DNA from: Thermolongibacillus altinsuensis
GTDB taxonomy: Bacteria; Bacillota; Bacilli; Bacillales; Anoxybacillaceae
Assembly: GCF_004341205.1 (NCBI RefSeq)
Contig: NZ_SLUL01000005.1
Span: 124,001-188,000 of the forward strand
Length of the DNA: 64,000 nucleotides
Reading direction: 5' to 3'
How positions within the stretch are numbered: the first letter of the stretch is position 1; every line of letters begins with the position of its first letter. Shown here piece after piece: positions 18,226 to 28,201 of this stretch. The notes beneath the pieces were generated by a model. It saw nothing but the letters and a program-made list of their open reading frames with translations. It had not been told where the DNA came from and did not search any database. The translations under genes and the position numbers were made by a program.

Positions 18226-18993
18226 ATGAAACGAACGGTCGAAGAAGTGAAACACTTATTGCAAATCATCGATGATGAAAATGACGAGCGATTTCAAGAA
18301 ATCATGAAAGATGAACGAAAAAGCGTCCAACAGCTTGTGCAGCGTTGGTATAAGCAAAAAGAAAAAGAGAAACGAGAACAGCAGCGGTTTAGCGAGATGT
18401 TACGCCATGAAAAAAGCTTATATGCACAAGGAATTCGTTACATTGCAGGCGTTGATGAAGTCGGCCGAGGTCCTTTAGCCGGCCCTGTCGTTGCGGCGGC
18501 AGTTATTTTGCCTTCTGACGTTTATTTGCCGGGATTAAACGATTCAAAAAAACTATCTGAGTCAAAGCGAGAGGAGCTTTTTGAACAAATTCAGGACGTC
18601 GCTTTGGCCATTGGCGTTGGCGTCGTTAGCGCAAAAGAAATTGATGAAATCAATATTTATGAAGCGACGAAAAAAGCGATGATGAAGGCAGTAAACAAAC
18701 TGGCGATTCAACCGGATCATTTGCTTATCGATGCGATGCAACTCCCCCTTTTGATTCCCCAAACGTCGATCATTAAAGGGGATGCGAATAGCGTTTCTAT
18801 TGCCGCAAGTTCAATCATCGCGAAAGTGACTCGTGATCGAATGATGAAAAAGCTCGGTGAACAATATCCGAATTACGGTTTTGAAAAACATATGGGATAT
18901 GGGACGAAAGAACATCTTCAGGCGATTGAAACATATGGAGTTACTCCGGAACATCGCAAGTCGTTTGCCCCGGTTCGCGAAATGATCAAATAA
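18226..18993 (+). CDS. rnhB: Ribonuclease HII
   Basis: RNase HII removes ribonucleotides from DNA and RNA:DNA hybrids. The 255-residue protein has a basic N-terminal extension of about 65 residues, as in B. subtilis. The type 2 RNase H core follows, with [13 protein letters not shown] carrying the first catalytic Asp-Glu pair. LLIDAMQL and [18 protein letters not shown] complete the site. The ATG follows AAGGAGTGG. The gene lies alone after the rbgA terminator and 20 bases before ylqG. Confidence 0.96.
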   Translation: MKRTVEEVKHLLQIIDDENDERFQEIMKDERKSVQQLVQRWYKQKEKEKREQQRFSEMLRHEKSLYAQGIRYIAGVDEVGRGPLAGPVVAAAVILPSDVYLPGLNDSKKLSESKREELFEQIQDVALAIGVGVVSAKEIDEINIYEATKKAMMKAVNKLAIQPDHLLIDAMQLPLLIPQTSIIKGDANSVSIAASSIIAKVTRDRMMKKLGEQYPNYGFEKHMGYGTKEHLQAIETYGVTPEHRKSFAPVREMIK

Positions 18994-19013
18994 GGGGAAA
19001 GGTTGAGAAATCG

Positions 19014-20261
19014 ATGAATGTTCAACTTTTGCAAACATTATTAGAGCAGCTTCCGCCCTCCCTAAAAAAAGAATGGTCGCTTCGAAACGGTCAAACGGTT
19101 TATGGGAAGGTAGAAAAATTGTTTCCAAACGATATGGCGCTCGTCCAAATTGGCGGCCGCTCGCTTGTTGCTGAGTTAAAAGCTCCTGTAACAAGTGGAG
19201 AGCACTACTGGTTTCAAGTGGTTGCAACAGGAGAAAACATTCAATTAAAAATGATCGAGCGCTCCTTCAACGCAAATCAACCGCTAGATGAAACAAAGCT
19301 CATTGAACAGCTGCGTTTGCCAAATTCTAAACATGTGCGGGAACTGTTGAAATTTTTAATAAAGGAATCGCTTCCGATTGTGAAAGAGGACGTGCTTAAG
19401 GCGGCGGAATGGTTAAAAACAGCGGATTTGAAAACAGGGCTACAAGCCATTCGGTGGATGTATACAAACAATCTTCCATTTACGAACGATGTGTTTCAAG
19501 CGATGATCGCTTTTCAAAACGAAAAGCCCTTTCATGAGCAATTAAATCAGCTTCAATCTTCTCTTGCAAAAGCGATCGCGAACATGCCTGAAAAAGAAGG
19601 GGCGTTATTCCAATTGCATTCTTTTTTGCGTGATTGGCCATCGGTTTCTGATTTTTCTCCTTCCGAGCTGGCAAAGATGTTCAAAAAAATGATTCAATGG
19701 CTTGGATTGCAACATGAGGCGAAAAGCGAGCCATTAACAGATGAGACTAAGGAGCAGCTAAAATCGCTTTTAATCAAGGCATTGCAGGAATGTCCTGAAC
19801 AAGAGACAAAGAAAGAAATGGCAAACGTACTGCATCGCTTAACGGCACAGCAACTGTTTTCACATGACCAAGGACCGATCCAACAAATTTTTACGCAATT
19901 TCCGCTTTTGCTTGGAAAACATTGGACGGATGTTACGATTCAATGGCGTGGAAAAAAAGAAAAAAACGGAAAACTAGACACGGATTATTGCCGCATTCTT
20001 TTTTATTTAACATTAGAAACGTTAAAAGAAACGGTGATCGATGTTCAAATTCAACAAAGAATCGTGCAAATTTCAATCGTGAATGATACGCCAAACTTGC
20101 AACAAGCCATTTCTTCTTTTCAACCGTTGTTGAAAAAAAATTTAGCGGATCACCACTATACTCTGTCATCTATTAAGGTGATTCCGACAGCCAAAAAACA
20201 AAACGAGCGTTTAGCACCGATAGAGCCATCCTCTTACAAAGGAGTCGATTATCGCGTATGA
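19014..20261 (+). CDS. ylqG: YlqG-like protein with FliK-type C-terminal domain
   Basis: This 415-residue protein corresponds in position to B. subtilis ylqG. The N-terminal 80 residues look like a small beta domain (RNGQTVYGKVEKLFPNDMAL). The middle is helical and Glu/Lys/Gln-rich. The C-terminal segment at about 305-400 (RILFYLTLETLKETVIDVQI, then IVQISIVNDTPNLQ) resembles the hook-length control domain of FliK, where strands VEVDVQ and VSIRI recur. Its stop overlaps the start of the FlhB-like gene ylqH. A role linked to the export switch is inference. Confidence 0.75.
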   Translation: MNVQLLQTLLEQLPPSLKKEWSLRNGQTVYGKVEKLFPNDMALVQIGGRSLVAELKAPVTSGEHYWFQVVATGENIQLKMIERSFNANQPLDETKLIEQLRLPNSKHVRELLKFLIKESLPIVKEDVLKAAEWLKTADLKTGLQAIRWMYTNNLPFTNDVFQAMIAFQNEKPFHEQLNQLQSSLAKAIANMPEKEGALFQLHSFLRDWPSVSDFSPSELAKMFKKMIQWLGLQHEAKSEPLTDETKEQLKSLLIKALQECPEQETKKEMANVLHRLTAQQLFSHDQGPIQQIFTQFPLLLGKHWTDVTIQWRGKKEKNGKLDTDYCRILFYLTLETLKETVIDVQIQQRIVQISIVNDTPNLQQAISSFQPLLKKNLADHHYTLSSIKVIPTAKKQNERLAPIEPSSYKGVDYRV

Positions 20262-20524
20262 AACGAAAACGTGCCGTTGCGCTGACGTATAATCAACTTG
20301 AACATGCCGCTCCCATTGTTGTGGCAAAAGGAGAAGGACATGTTGCTGACAAAATCATTGAAAAAGCGAAACAACATCAAGTGCCGATTTATGAAGATCC
20401 AACGTTAGCCGAGATGCTCGGTCAATTAGAATTGAATGAAATGATTCCTGAGGAATTATATCAAGTTGTCGCGGAAGTATTTGCGTTTATTTATCAACTC
20501 GAAAAGCAAATCGAGAAGCAATAA
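20258..20524 (+). CDS. ylqH: FlhB C-terminal-domain homologue YlqH (FlhX-like)
   Basis: The 88-residue protein aligns without gaps to the cytoplasmic tail of the FlhB encoded at 47203-48285, beginning just after the NPTH autocleavage site. For example, RAVALTYNQLEHAAPIVVAKG matches HFAVALKYDEQQMDAPMVVAKG, and AEVFAFIYQLEKQI matches AEILAYVYRLKKKI. It has no membrane segments and no NPTH. FlhB-tail-only proteins (FlhX) are known in other bacteria as possible spare parts for the export switch. The 4-base overlap with ylqG indicates coexpression. Confidence 0.88.
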   Translation: MKRKRAVALTYNQLEHAAPIVVAKGEGHVADKIIEKAKQHQVPIYEDPTLAEMLGQLELNEMIPEELYQVVAEVFAFIYQLEKQIEKQ

Positions 20525-20549
20525 ATTACTCTCTTTTCTTTTTTCATTG

Positions 20550-20597
20550 AATTTTCTGTCTAAATGGTAGACAACTTGCAAAGTATCATTATACAAT
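20550..20597 (+). promoter_or_regulatory. sucCD promoter with overlapping inverted repeat
   Basis: TAGACA (20568-20573) and TACAAT (20592-20597) form a candidate promoter with an 18-base spacer. The -35 hexamer is one arm of the perfect inverted repeat TGTCTA-aatgg-TAGACA (20557-20573), which looks like an operator. AATTTTCTG at 20550-20558 equals the first nine bases of the CodY consensus box, but the second half does not match. Which regulator binds is unknown. Confidence 0.5.
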
Positions 20598-20640
20598 GAA
20601 AGCGCTAGTATTTTTATTTTTATACATAGGAGGATGGGAT

Positions 20641-21801
20641 ATGAATATTCATGAGTATCAAGGGAAAGAAATCCTCAGAAGTTACGGAGTTAGCGTGCCG
20701 AACGGCCGCGTTGCTTTTACGGTTGAAGAAGCGGTCGAAGCAGCAAAGGAACTTGGCAGCAACGTCTGCGTTGTGAAAGCACAAATTCACGCAGGTGGCC
20801 GCGGTAAAGCGGGAGGAGTAAAAGTTGCCAAGAGCTTAGAGGAAGTTCGTACATACGCAAGCGAGCTATTAGGGAAAAAGCTTGTCACTCACCAAACTGG
20901 CCCTGAAGGAAAAGAAGTAAAACGCCTTCTCATCGAAGAAGGATGCGATATTAAAAAAGAATACTATATTGGTTTAGTCGTAGACCGCGCTACTTCTCGC
21001 GTTGTGTTAATGGGTTCTGAAGAAGGCGGCACGGAAATTGAAGAAGTGGCAGCGAAAACGCCTGAAAAAATTTTTAAAGAATACATCGATCCTGCTGTTG
21101 GCTTACAAGCGTTCCAAGCTCGCCGCATGGCGTTTAACATCAATATTCCAAAAGAGCTTGTGAACCAAGCGGTTAAATTTATGATGGGATTATATCAAGT
21201 GTTTGTTGACAAAGATTGCTCCATCGCTGAGATTAACCCGCTTGTTGTTACAGGAGACGGAAAAGTGATGGCGTTAGATGCGAAGTTAAACTTTGATTCG
21301 AACGCATTGTATCGCCATAAAGAATTGCTTGAATATCGCGATTTAGATGAGGAAGATCCAAAAGAAATCGAAGCTTCTAAATATGATTTAAACTATATTT
21401 CGCTTGATGGCAATATCGGCTGCATGGTGAACGGCGCCGGTCTTGCGATGGCGACCATGGATATTATTAAATACTATGGCGGTGAACCAGCAAACTTCTT
21501 AGACGTCGGCGGCGGCGCGACGACAGAAAAAGTAACAGAAGCGTTTAAAATTATCCTTTCTGATCCGAAAGTAAAAGGAATTTTCGTCAACATTTTCGGT
21601 GGAATTATGAAATGTGATGTCATTGCAACAGGAATTGTTGAAGCGACAAAACAAGTTGGATTAAATCTTCCGCTTGTTGTTCGCCTTGAAGGAACAAATG
21701 TAGAATTAGGCAAAAAAATTCTTGAAGAATCTGGATTAAATATTACAGCAGCTGAATCGATGGCCGATGGCGCCCAAAAAATTGTTTCTTTAGTAAGCTA
21801 A
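20641..21801 (+). CDS. sucC: Succinyl-CoA ligase (ADP-forming) beta subunit
   Basis: SucC is the ATP-grasp subunit of the TCA-cycle enzyme that interconverts succinyl-CoA and succinate with ATP formation. The 386-residue protein starts [16 protein letters not shown]. It contains [16 protein letters not shown] in the nucleotide-binding domain, and [13 protein letters not shown] and [12 protein letters not shown] in the ligase domain. The ATG at 20641 follows ATAGGAGG; an earlier in-frame ATG at 20596 overlaps the promoter. sucD follows after 19 bases. Confidence 0.97.
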   Translation: MNIHEYQGKEILRSYGVSVPNGRVAFTVEEAVEAAKELGSNVCVVKAQIHAGGRGKAGGVKVAKSLEEVRTYASELLGKKLVTHQTGPEGKEVKRLLIEEGCDIKKEYYIGLVVDRATSRVVLMGSEEGGTEIEEVAAKTPEKIFKEYIDPAVGLQAFQARRMAFNINIPKELVNQAVKFMMGLYQVFVDKDCSIAEINPLVVTGDGKVMALDAKLNFDSNALYRHKELLEYRDLDEEDPKEIEASKYDLNYISLDGNIGCMVNGAGLAMATMDIIKYYGGEPANFLDVGGGATTEKVTEAFKIILSDPKVKGIFVNIFGGIMKCDVIATGIVEATKQVGLNLPLVVRLEGTNVELGKKILEESGLNITAAESMADGAQKIVSLVS

Positions 21802-21820
21802 TGGAAGGGATGGGAGAAAC

Positions 21821-22723
21821 GTGAGCGTTTTCGTTAATAAAGACACAAAAGTGATTGTTCAAGGAATTACAGGATCACAAGGACTATTCCACACAAAGCA
21901 AATGTTAGAATACGGCACAAAAATTGTTGGCGGTGTGACTCCAGGAAAAGGCGGTACAGAAGTAGAGGGAGTACCTGTATTTGATACGGTTTCTGAAGCG
22001 GTAGAAAAAACGGGAGCCAATGCGTCTGTCATTTATGTTCCGCCTGCATTTGCGGCTGATGCGATCATGGAAGCGGTCGATGCAGAGTTAGAGTTGGTTG
22101 TTTGTATTACAGAAGGCATCCCTGTTTTAGATATGGTAAAAGTAAAACGTTACATGGAAGGAAAGAAAACGCGCTTAATTGGTCCAAACTGCCCAGGTAT
22201 CATTACGCCAGAAGAATGTAAAATCGGAATTATGCCTGGTTACATTCATAAAAAAGGCCATGTCGGAATCGTTTCGCGCTCTGGTACGTTAACATATGAA
22301 GCCGTTCATCAGCTAACGCAAGCAGGCATTGGCCAATCGACAGCGGTTGGAATTGGAGGCGACCCTGTCAACGGCACGAACTTCATCGATGTTTTAAAAG
22401 CGTTTAATGAAGATGAAGAAACGTATGCGGTGATTATGATCGGCGAAATTGGCGGAACAGCAGAAGAAGAGGCGGCTGAATGGGTAAAAGCGAATATGAC
22501 GAAACCAGTCGTCGGCTTCATCGGCGGACAAACAGCACCTCCTGGAAAGCGCATGGGTCATGCTGGCGCGATCATTTCAGGCGGCAAAGGCACAGCAGCA
22601 GAAAAAATCAAAAAAATGAATGAATGCGGCATTAAAGTAGCCGAAACGCCAGCGGTAATCGGCGAAACGCTCATCTCCGTGTTAAAAGAGCGCGGACTTT
22701 ACGAAAAATGCAAAACGCATTAA
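21821..22723 (+). CDS. sucD: Succinyl-CoA ligase (ADP-forming) alpha subunit
   Basis: SucD binds CoA and carries the phosphohistidine intermediate. The 300-residue protein has an N-terminal Rossmann CoA-binding domain ([18 protein letters not shown]). The family signatures [18 protein letters not shown] and [14 protein letters not shown] are present, the latter with the active-site His. The GTG start at 21821 follows a GGGAGAAAC ribosome-binding site. A strong terminator ends the sucCD unit. Confidence 0.97.
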   Translation: MSVFVNKDTKVIVQGITGSQGLFHTKQMLEYGTKIVGGVTPGKGGTEVEGVPVFDTVSEAVEKTGANASVIYVPPAFAADAIMEAVDAELELVVCITEGIPVLDMVKVKRYMEGKKTRLIGPNCPGIITPEECKIGIMPGYIHKKGHVGIVSRSGTLTYEAVHQLTQAGIGQSTAVGIGGDPVNGTNFIDVLKAFNEDEETYAVIMIGEIGGTAEEEAAEWVKANMTKPVVGFIGGQTAPPGKRMGHAGAIISGGKGTAAEKIKKMNECGIKVAETPAVIGETLISVLKERGLYEKCKTH

Positions 22724-22735
22724 TCTTTTATATTC

Positions 22736-22770
22736 GTCCCAAGGAAATCCACGCCTTGGGACCATTTTTA
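22736..22770 (+). terminator. Intrinsic terminator after sucD
   Basis: GTCCCAAGG (22736-22744) pairs perfectly with CCTTGGGAC (22754-22762) around a 9-base loop, followed by CATTTTTA. Confidence 0.87.
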
Positions 22771-22786
22771 TAGAAAGGAGAATCGT

Positions 22787-23674
22787 ATGTATCCAACATT
22801 TCGAGAACGCCTTATTCATCTGCATCATTGCCGAGGCATTGGCTGGAAAAGCATCTCGCTTCTTCTTCGTTCGGATCCTTCCCTTTCCTCAATCTTTCAC
22901 CTCTCCTATGACACTTTTTGTCGTCTTCTCCCTCTTCCAAAACAAAAAATCGCATCATTTTTCCAAGATTTGCATTCCATCGAATTGAAAAGTATGATAA
23001 AAACATATGATGAGCAAAAGGTTCATATCGTTACGATTATTGACAAACACTATCCTTATTGGCTAAAACATATATACGACCCGCCTTGGGTGTTATATGC
23101 GAAAGGAAAAATGGAGCATTTGCAAAATCTAAAAATGATTAGCGTGGTCGGGACGAGGATGCCAACAGAAGAAGGCATCGTTTCTTTACGCAAATTGCTT
23201 CTTCCTCTTCTCGAGAACGAATGGGTGATCGTCAGCGGATTAGCAAAAGGAATCGATACAGAAGCGCATCGGCTTTGTTTGCAACATAACGGAAATACAA
23301 TTGCCGTTATTGCGGGAGGTTTTCAGCATATTTATCCGCGCGAAAATCATTTTTTATCTCGACAATTAATGACAAATCAATTGATCATTTCTGAATTTCC
23401 GCCGTATGTACGGCCGCAAAAGTGGCACTTTCCGCTGCGAAACCGCATCATTAGCGGTTTATCGGTTGGAACGGTCGTTGTTCAAGCAAGGGAACGCAGC
23501 GGTTCATTAATTACAGCAGACTTAGCTTTACAACAAGGAAGGGAAGTATTTGCTGTTCCTAGTTCGATTGTGACCAATCACTCTGTCGGTACGAATCGCC
23601 TCATTCAACAAGGAGCGAAATTAGTGATCACGAGCGAGGACATTGAGGAGGAATTTCGACATATTTTTTCATGA
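22787..23674 (+). CDS. dprA: DNA-processing protein DprA (Smf)
   Basis: DprA loads RecA on incoming single-stranded DNA during natural transformation. The 295-residue protein has a helical N-terminal region and a Rossmann-like DNA-processing domain. SVVGTRMPTEEG, VSGLAKGIDTEAHR and FPLRNRIISGLS are typical signatures. A C-terminal winged-helix domain is absent, as in B. subtilis Smf. Presence of the gene alone does not prove competence. The ATG follows GAAAGGAG. Confidence 0.95.
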   Translation: MYPTFRERLIHLHHCRGIGWKSISLLLRSDPSLSSIFHLSYDTFCRLLPLPKQKIASFFQDLHSIELKSMIKTYDEQKVHIVTIIDKHYPYWLKHIYDPPWVLYAKGKMEHLQNLKMISVVGTRMPTEEGIVSLRKLLLPLLENEWVIVSGLAKGIDTEAHRLCLQHNGNTIAVIAGGFQHIYPRENHFLSRQLMTNQLIISEFPPYVRPQKWHFPLRNRIISGLSVGTVVVQARERSGSLITADLALQQGREVFAVPSSIVTNHSVGTNRLIQQGAKLVITSEDIEEEFRHIFS

Positions 23675-23701
23675 TTGAGAGAAAAAATCGAAAAATCTCG
23701 T

Positions 23702-23730
23702 TTGACAAACCGGACAATAATCATTAATAA
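23702..23730 (+). promoter_or_regulatory. Candidate sigma-A promoter of topA
   Basis: A perfect TTGACA (23702-23707) is followed after 17 bases by TAATAA (23725-23730), about 50 bases upstream of the topA start. Confidence 0.65.
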
Positions 23731-23778
23731 TAGTGAAGATTTTAATTTACGAATTACCTCTTAAGGGAGGATTAATGA

Positions 23779-25851
23779 ATGTCAGACTACTTAGTCATTG
23801 TAGAATCACCAGCAAAAGCAAAAACGATTGAACGATATTTAGGAAAAAAGTATAAAGTAAAAGCTTCCATGGGACATGTTCGTGATTTACCGAAGAGTCA
23901 AATGGGCGTTGACATAGAAAATGGCTATGAGCCAAAATATATAACGATTCGCGGTAAAGGCCCTGTCATTAAAGAATTAAAGGCGGCTGCCAAAAAAGCG
24001 AAAAAAGTTTTTCTCGCTGCCGACCCTGATCGTGAAGGGGAAGCCATTGCTTGGCATTTAGCGCATTTGCTTGAGTTAGATATTCACTCCGATTGCCGTG
24101 TGGTATTCAATGAAATTACGAAAGAAGCGGTAAAACAGTCGTTTCAACATCCACGAGCAATCAATATGAATTTAGTCAATGCTCAACAAGCACGAAGAGT
24201 TCTTGATCGACTTGTCGGTTATAACATCAGCCCGCTTCTTTGGAAAAAGGTGAAAAAAGGGTTAAGTGCAGGGCGCGTGCAATCTGTTGCGCTTCGTCTT
24301 ATAATTGATCGTGAAAAAGAAATTCAGTCGTTTCAGCCTGAGGAATATTGGACGATTCAAGGAAGCTTTCTGAAAGGAACAGAAACGTTTGAGGCGCAAT
24401 TTTATGGGGTTGAAGGAAAGAAAATTGAACTAAAAAGCGAACAAGATGTCCAAGATATATTAAAGCGAATAAAGGGAAATGAATTTGTTGTAACGTCGGT
24501 TACGAAAAAGGAACGAAAACGAAGTCCGGTCTTGCCATTTACCACTTCATCACTTCAGCAAGAAGCGGCAAGAAAATTAAACTTCCGCACGAAAAAGACG
24601 ATGATGCTTGCGCAGCAGCTTTATGAAGGAATTGATCTTGGAAGCGAAGGAACAGTGGGTTTAATTACATACATGCGAACAGATTCAACCCGCGTTTCGG
24701 AAACGGCTCAGCAAGAGGCGCTTGCGTACATTGAGCAAACGTTTGGGAAAGAGTATGTAGCAACTGAAAAAAGAAAAGAGAAAAAAAGCGCCAATACCCA
24801 GGATGCTCACGAAGCCATTCGTCCTACATCTGTTTGGCGTGAACCAAACGCGATTAAGCCATATTTAAGCCGAGATCAATATCGCCTTTATAAGTTGATT
24901 TGGGAGCGTTTTATCGCTAGTCAAATGGCTCCAGCTGTTTTGGATACCATGAGTGTTGAATTAGCGAATGAAGACGTAACTTTTCGTGCGACGGGTTCAA
25001 AAATTAAATTTCCTGGGTTTATGAAAGTATATGTGGAAGGAAGCGACGATCAAAAAGACGAACAAGATCGTCTTCTTCCAGATTTGGTTGAAGGGGAGCG
25101 CGTGTGGAGCAAAGACATCGAACCGAGACAGCACTTTACGCAACCGCCGCCTCGCTATACGGAAGCTCGGCTTGTAAAAACGCTTGAGGAGTTAGGAATC
25201 GGGCGGCCATCAACGTATGCTCCAACGCTCGATACGATTCAAAAACGCAATTATGTGACATTAGAAAATAAACGTTTTGTTCCAACTGAATTAGGTGAAA
25301 TTGTCCTAGAGCTCATATTAGAGTTTTTCCCAGAAATTTTAGATGTCGAATTCACCGCAAAAATGGAAAAAAGTTTAGATGAAATCGAAGAAGGCAAAGT
25401 GGAATGGGTCAAGATTATTGATGAATTTTATCGCGAATTTGAAAAACGTTTAAAAATTGCCGAAAAGGAAATGAAAGAGGTAGAAATTGAAGACGAACCA
25501 GCGGACGTACAGTGCGATTTATGCGGCAGCCCGATGGTGTATAAAATGGGGCGTTTCGGGAAATTTATCGCATGCTCGAAGTTTCCAGAGTGTCGAAACA
25601 CAAAGCCGATTGTGAAAGAAGTTGGCGTAAAATGTCCGCGATGCCACGAAGGCAATATTATCGAAAGAAACAGCAAGAAAAAGAGGGTATTTTACGGGTG
25701 CGACCGTTTCCCAACGTGTGATTTTGTTTCATGGGATAAGCCGCTTGCTCGGCCTTGTCCGAAATGCGGCGGAATGCTCGTTGAGAAAAAATTGAAAAAA
25801 GATGTGCAAGTGCAATGTGTGCAATGTGAGTATAAAGAAGACCAACAATAA
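23779..25851 (+). CDS. topA: DNA topoisomerase I
   Basis: TopA is the type IA enzyme that relaxes negative supercoils. The 690-residue protein has an N-terminal Toprim domain ([19 protein letters not shown] and [13 protein letters not shown]). The catalytic Tyr is in [14 protein letters not shown]. The C-terminus carries three zinc-ribbon motifs, each with four Cys: CDLC/CSKFPEC, CPRC/CDRFPTC and CPKC/CVQC. The start follows AAGGGAGG. The protein length is normal for Bacillaceae. Confidence 0.97.
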   Translation: MSDYLVIVESPAKAKTIERYLGKKYKVKASMGHVRDLPKSQMGVDIENGYEPKYITIRGKGPVIKELKAAAKKAKKVFLAADPDREGEAIAWHLAHLLELDIHSDCRVVFNEITKEAVKQSFQHPRAINMNLVNAQQARRVLDRLVGYNISPLLWKKVKKGLSAGRVQSVALRLIIDREKEIQSFQPEEYWTIQGSFLKGTETFEAQFYGVEGKKIELKSEQDVQDILKRIKGNEFVVTSVTKKERKRSPVLPFTTSSLQQEAARKLNFRTKKTMMLAQQLYEGIDLGSEGTVGLITYMRTDSTRVSETAQQEALAYIEQTFGKEYVATEKRKEKKSANTQDAHEAIRPTSVWREPNAIKPYLSRDQYRLYKLIWERFIASQMAPAVLDTMSVELANEDVTFRATGSKIKFPGFMKVYVEGSDDQKDEQDRLLPDLVEGERVWSKDIEPRQHFTQPPPRYTEARLVKTLEELGIGRPSTYAPTLDTIQKRNYVTLENKRFVPTELGEIVLELILEFFPEILDVEFTAKMEKSLDEIEEGKVEWVKIIDEFYREFEKRLKIAEKEMKEVEIEDEPADVQCDLCGSPMVYKMGRFGKFIACSKFPECRNTKPIVKEVGVKCPRCHEGNIIERNSKKKRVFYGCDRFPTCDFVSWDKPLARPCPKCGGMLVEKKLKKDVQVQCVQCEYKEDQQ

Positions 25852-25852
25852 G

Positions 25853-25891
25853 GTGAGCCTTATGCGCTCACTACTTTTATGCATAAGGAGG
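25853..25891 (+). promoter_or_regulatory. Pseudoknot-capable leader at the trmFO ribosome-binding site
   Basis: GTGAGC (25853-25858) pairs with GCTCAC (25866-25871), leaving the 7-base loop CTTATGC. That loop is perfectly complementary to GCATAAG at 25881-25887, whose end merges with the Shine-Dalgarno AAGGAGG of trmFO. The two pairings could form an H-type pseudoknot if one base pair is lost, or act as alternatives. This was read by eye, and no energy calculation was made. Confidence 0.4.
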
Positions 25892-25898
25892 AATTTAG

Positions 25899-27200
25899 GT
25901 GGAGTTTGTGAATGTGATCGGTGCAGGTCTTGCAGGAAGCGAGGCGGCATGGCAAATCGCTAAGCGCGGCCTTCGCGTTCGCCTTTATGAAATGAGACCG
26001 GTGAAACAAACACCTGCTCATCATACAGACAAATTTGCTGAATTAGTCTGCAGCAATTCGCTTCGTGCCAATGCATTGACGAATGCCGTTGGCGTGCTGA
26101 AAGAAGAAATGCGTCGTCTCGATTCAGTCATTATGAAAGCGGCAGATTCTTGCTCTGTCCCTGCGGGTAGTGCGCTTGCTGTCGATCGACATGAATTTGC
26201 TGCCAAAGTGACGGAAATGGTAACCAATCATCCAAATGTGACCGTCATTCGCGAAGAAGTAACGGAGATTCCATCGGGACCGACTGTCATTGCAACGGGG
26301 CCTTTGACTTCTGAAGCGTTATCGAAAAAACTAAAAGAACTGACAGGAGAAGAATATTTATACTTTTACGATGCGGCTGCTCCCATTGTTGAAAAAGAAA
26401 GCATTAATATGGAAAAAGTATATTTAAAATCTCGCTATGATAAGGGAGAAGCGGCTTATTTGAATTGTCCGATGACAGAAGAAGAATTTAATCGCTTTTA
26501 TGATGCGCTTATTTCCGCGGAAACGGTGCCGTTGAAGGAATTTGAGAAAGAAATTTACTTTGAAGGATGCATGCCTATTGAAGTAATGGCGCGCCGCGGT
26601 AAAAAAACGTTGTTGTTCGGACCGATGAAACCAGTTGGACTTGAGGATCCACGAACAGGAAAAAGACCGTTTGCTGTTGTTCAGCTTCGCCAAGACGACG
26701 CGGCAGGAACGCTTTACAATATCGTTGGATTCCAAACGCATTTAAAATGGGGAGCGCAAAAAGAAGTCATTCGTCTGATTCCAGGACTTGAAAACGCCGA
26801 AATTGTTCGCTACGGTGTCATGCATCGCAATACGTTTATTAATTCGCCGAAATTGTTAAAGCCAACGTATCAATATAAAGGTCGTGCCGATCTTTTCTTT
26901 GCAGGACAAATGACAGGGGTCGAAGGATATGTAGAGTCGGCAGCCTCAGGACTTGTGGCGGGAATCAATGCTGCTCATCTTGTTTTAGGAAAAGAGTTGG
27001 TGGTGTTTCCTCAAGAAACAGCGATCGGCAGCATGGCGCATTATATTACATCGGCCAATCCAAAACATTTTCAACCGATGAATGCAAATTTCGGTTTGTT
27101 CGCTCCATTGCAAGAAACGATTAAAGATAAAAAACAAAAAAATGAGAAGTATGCACAACGGGCATTAGAAATAATTCAGAATTTTTTAAAGAAATTATGA
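25899..27200 (+). CDS. trmFO: Methylenetetrahydrofolate-tRNA-(uracil-5-)-methyltransferase TrmFO
   Basis: TrmFO makes m5U54 in tRNA using methylene-tetrahydrofolate and FAD. The 433-residue protein begins [18 protein letters not shown] with the FAD dinucleotide-binding motif. It has [13 protein letters not shown], which carries one of the conserved Cys residues, and [17 protein letters not shown] near the C-terminus. The GTG start at 25899 follows AAGGAGGAATTTAG. It lies 47 bases after topA and before xerC, the order seen in B. subtilis (topA-gid-codV). Confidence 0.96.
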   Translation: MEFVNVIGAGLAGSEAAWQIAKRGLRVRLYEMRPVKQTPAHHTDKFAELVCSNSLRANALTNAVGVLKEEMRRLDSVIMKAADSCSVPAGSALAVDRHEFAAKVTEMVTNHPNVTVIREEVTEIPSGPTVIATGPLTSEALSKKLKELTGEEYLYFYDAAAPIVEKESINMEKVYLKSRYDKGEAAYLNCPMTEEEFNRFYDALISAETVPLKEFEKEIYFEGCMPIEVMARRGKKTLLFGPMKPVGLEDPRTGKRPFAVVQLRQDDAAGTLYNIVGFQTHLKWGAQKEVIRLIPGLENAEIVRYGVMHRNTFINSPKLLKPTYQYKGRADLFFAGQMTGVEGYVESAASGLVAGINAAHLVLGKELVVFPQETAIGSMAHYITSANPKHFQPMNANFGLFAPLQETIKDKKQKNEKYAQRALEIIQNFLKKL

Positions 27201-27210
27201 AATCCATTGC

Positions 27211-27247
27211 AAGGGCTACTAAATTGTGTTACTATTTAGTAGCCCTT
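27211..27247 (+). other. Perfect 14-bp hairpin between trmFO and xerC
   Basis: AAGGGCTACTAAAT (27211-27224) and ATTTAGTAGCCCTT (27234-27247) are exact inverted complements around a 9-base loop. No T-tract follows on either strand. The xerC Shine-Dalgarno GAGGTG starts three bases later at 27250. It may be an RNA-processing or stability element, or a weak Rho-type or translational control site. Confidence 0.6.
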
Positions 27248-27261
27248 GTGAGGTGTTTAGA

Positions 27262-28164
27262 GTGGAAAATGTGAATTTTACGTTAAATTTGTTCATTGAA
27301 TATTTACAAATAGAAAAAAATTATTCAGAATATACAATTGCGTGTTACAAGCGCGATATTGGTGAATTTTTTGAATTTATGCAGCGCGAGAAAATCGAGA
27401 AGCTTGAAGATGTGACTTATAGTGATGTTCGCCTTTTTTTGACGGAGTTACATACGAAAAAGCAAGCGAGCCGCTCGATTGCTCGGAAAATTTCTAGTTT
27501 GCGAAGCTTTTATAAGTTTTTGTTGCGTGAAAAGATAGTTCAAGAAAATCCGTTCGCTCTTGCATCGTTGCCGAAAAGGGAACAGAAAATTCCGCAATTT
27601 TTGTATAAAGAGGAATTAGAAAGCTTGTTTCTTGTCAATGATTTAAATACGGCGATCGGCCAGCGGAATCAAGCGCTGATTGAGCTGTTGTATGCGACGG
27701 GAATACGGGTAAGCGAATGTTGCAACATTCAGCTTTCGGATATTGATTTTTCTCTGTCGACTATTCTTATTCATGGGAAAGGAAACAAGCAACGCTACGT
27801 TCCTTTTGGAAGTTATGCAAAAGAAGCGCTAGAGCGGTATATAAGCGATGGACGGAAGCAATTGCTGAAAAAGGCGAAAGTACCTAATCATTATCTGTTT
27901 TTAAATTTTCGTGGCAACCCTTTAACGCCAAGAGGGGTGCGCAATATTTTAGACGAAATGGTTGAAAAAGCCTCTCTTTCCTTAAAAATTAGTCCGCATG
28001 TATTGCGACATACGTTTGCGACCCATTTGTTGAATGAAGGGGCAGATTTGCGATCCGTTCAAGAATTGCTCGGTCATGCGCATCTTTCATCGACACAAGT
28101 ATATACACATGTAACGAAAGAACATTTGCGCAACATTTATTTGCATTCCCATCCGCGCGCATAA
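27262..28164 (+). CDS. xerC: Tyrosine recombinase XerC (CodV)
   Basis: XerC/CodV acts with XerD/RipX at the dif site to resolve chromosome dimers. The 300-residue protein has an N-terminal SAM-like core-binding domain (about 5-90) and a catalytic domain. Arg149 is in TGIRVSE, a Lys in [11 protein letters not shown], His246 and Arg249 in HVLRHTF, His272 in LGHAH, and the nucleophile is Tyr281. The GTG at 27262 follows GAGGTG; an earlier in-frame TTG at 27226 lies inside the upstream hairpin. The gene heads xerC-hslV-hslU-codY. Confidence 0.94.
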   Translation: MENVNFTLNLFIEYLQIEKNYSEYTIACYKRDIGEFFEFMQREKIEKLEDVTYSDVRLFLTELHTKKQASRSIARKISSLRSFYKFLLREKIVQENPFALASLPKREQKIPQFLYKEELESLFLVNDLNTAIGQRNQALIELLYATGIRVSECCNIQLSDIDFSLSTILIHGKGNKQRYVPFGSYAKEALERYISDGRKQLLKKAKVPNHYLFLNFRGNPLTPRGVRNILDEMVEKASLSLKISPHVLRHTFATHLLNEGADLRSVQELLGHAHLSSTQVYTHVTKEHLRNIYLHSHPRA

Positions 28165-28201
28165 CATATTGCGCTTTAAAAAAGGAGGTTCGTCCATTTC
28201 G

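Noticed and set aside
27226-27261. TTG start at 27226 adding 12 residues to xerC
   Set aside because: The codon sits in the loop/arm of the 14-bp hairpin without a ribosome-binding site. The GTG at 27262 has GAGGTG six bases upstream.
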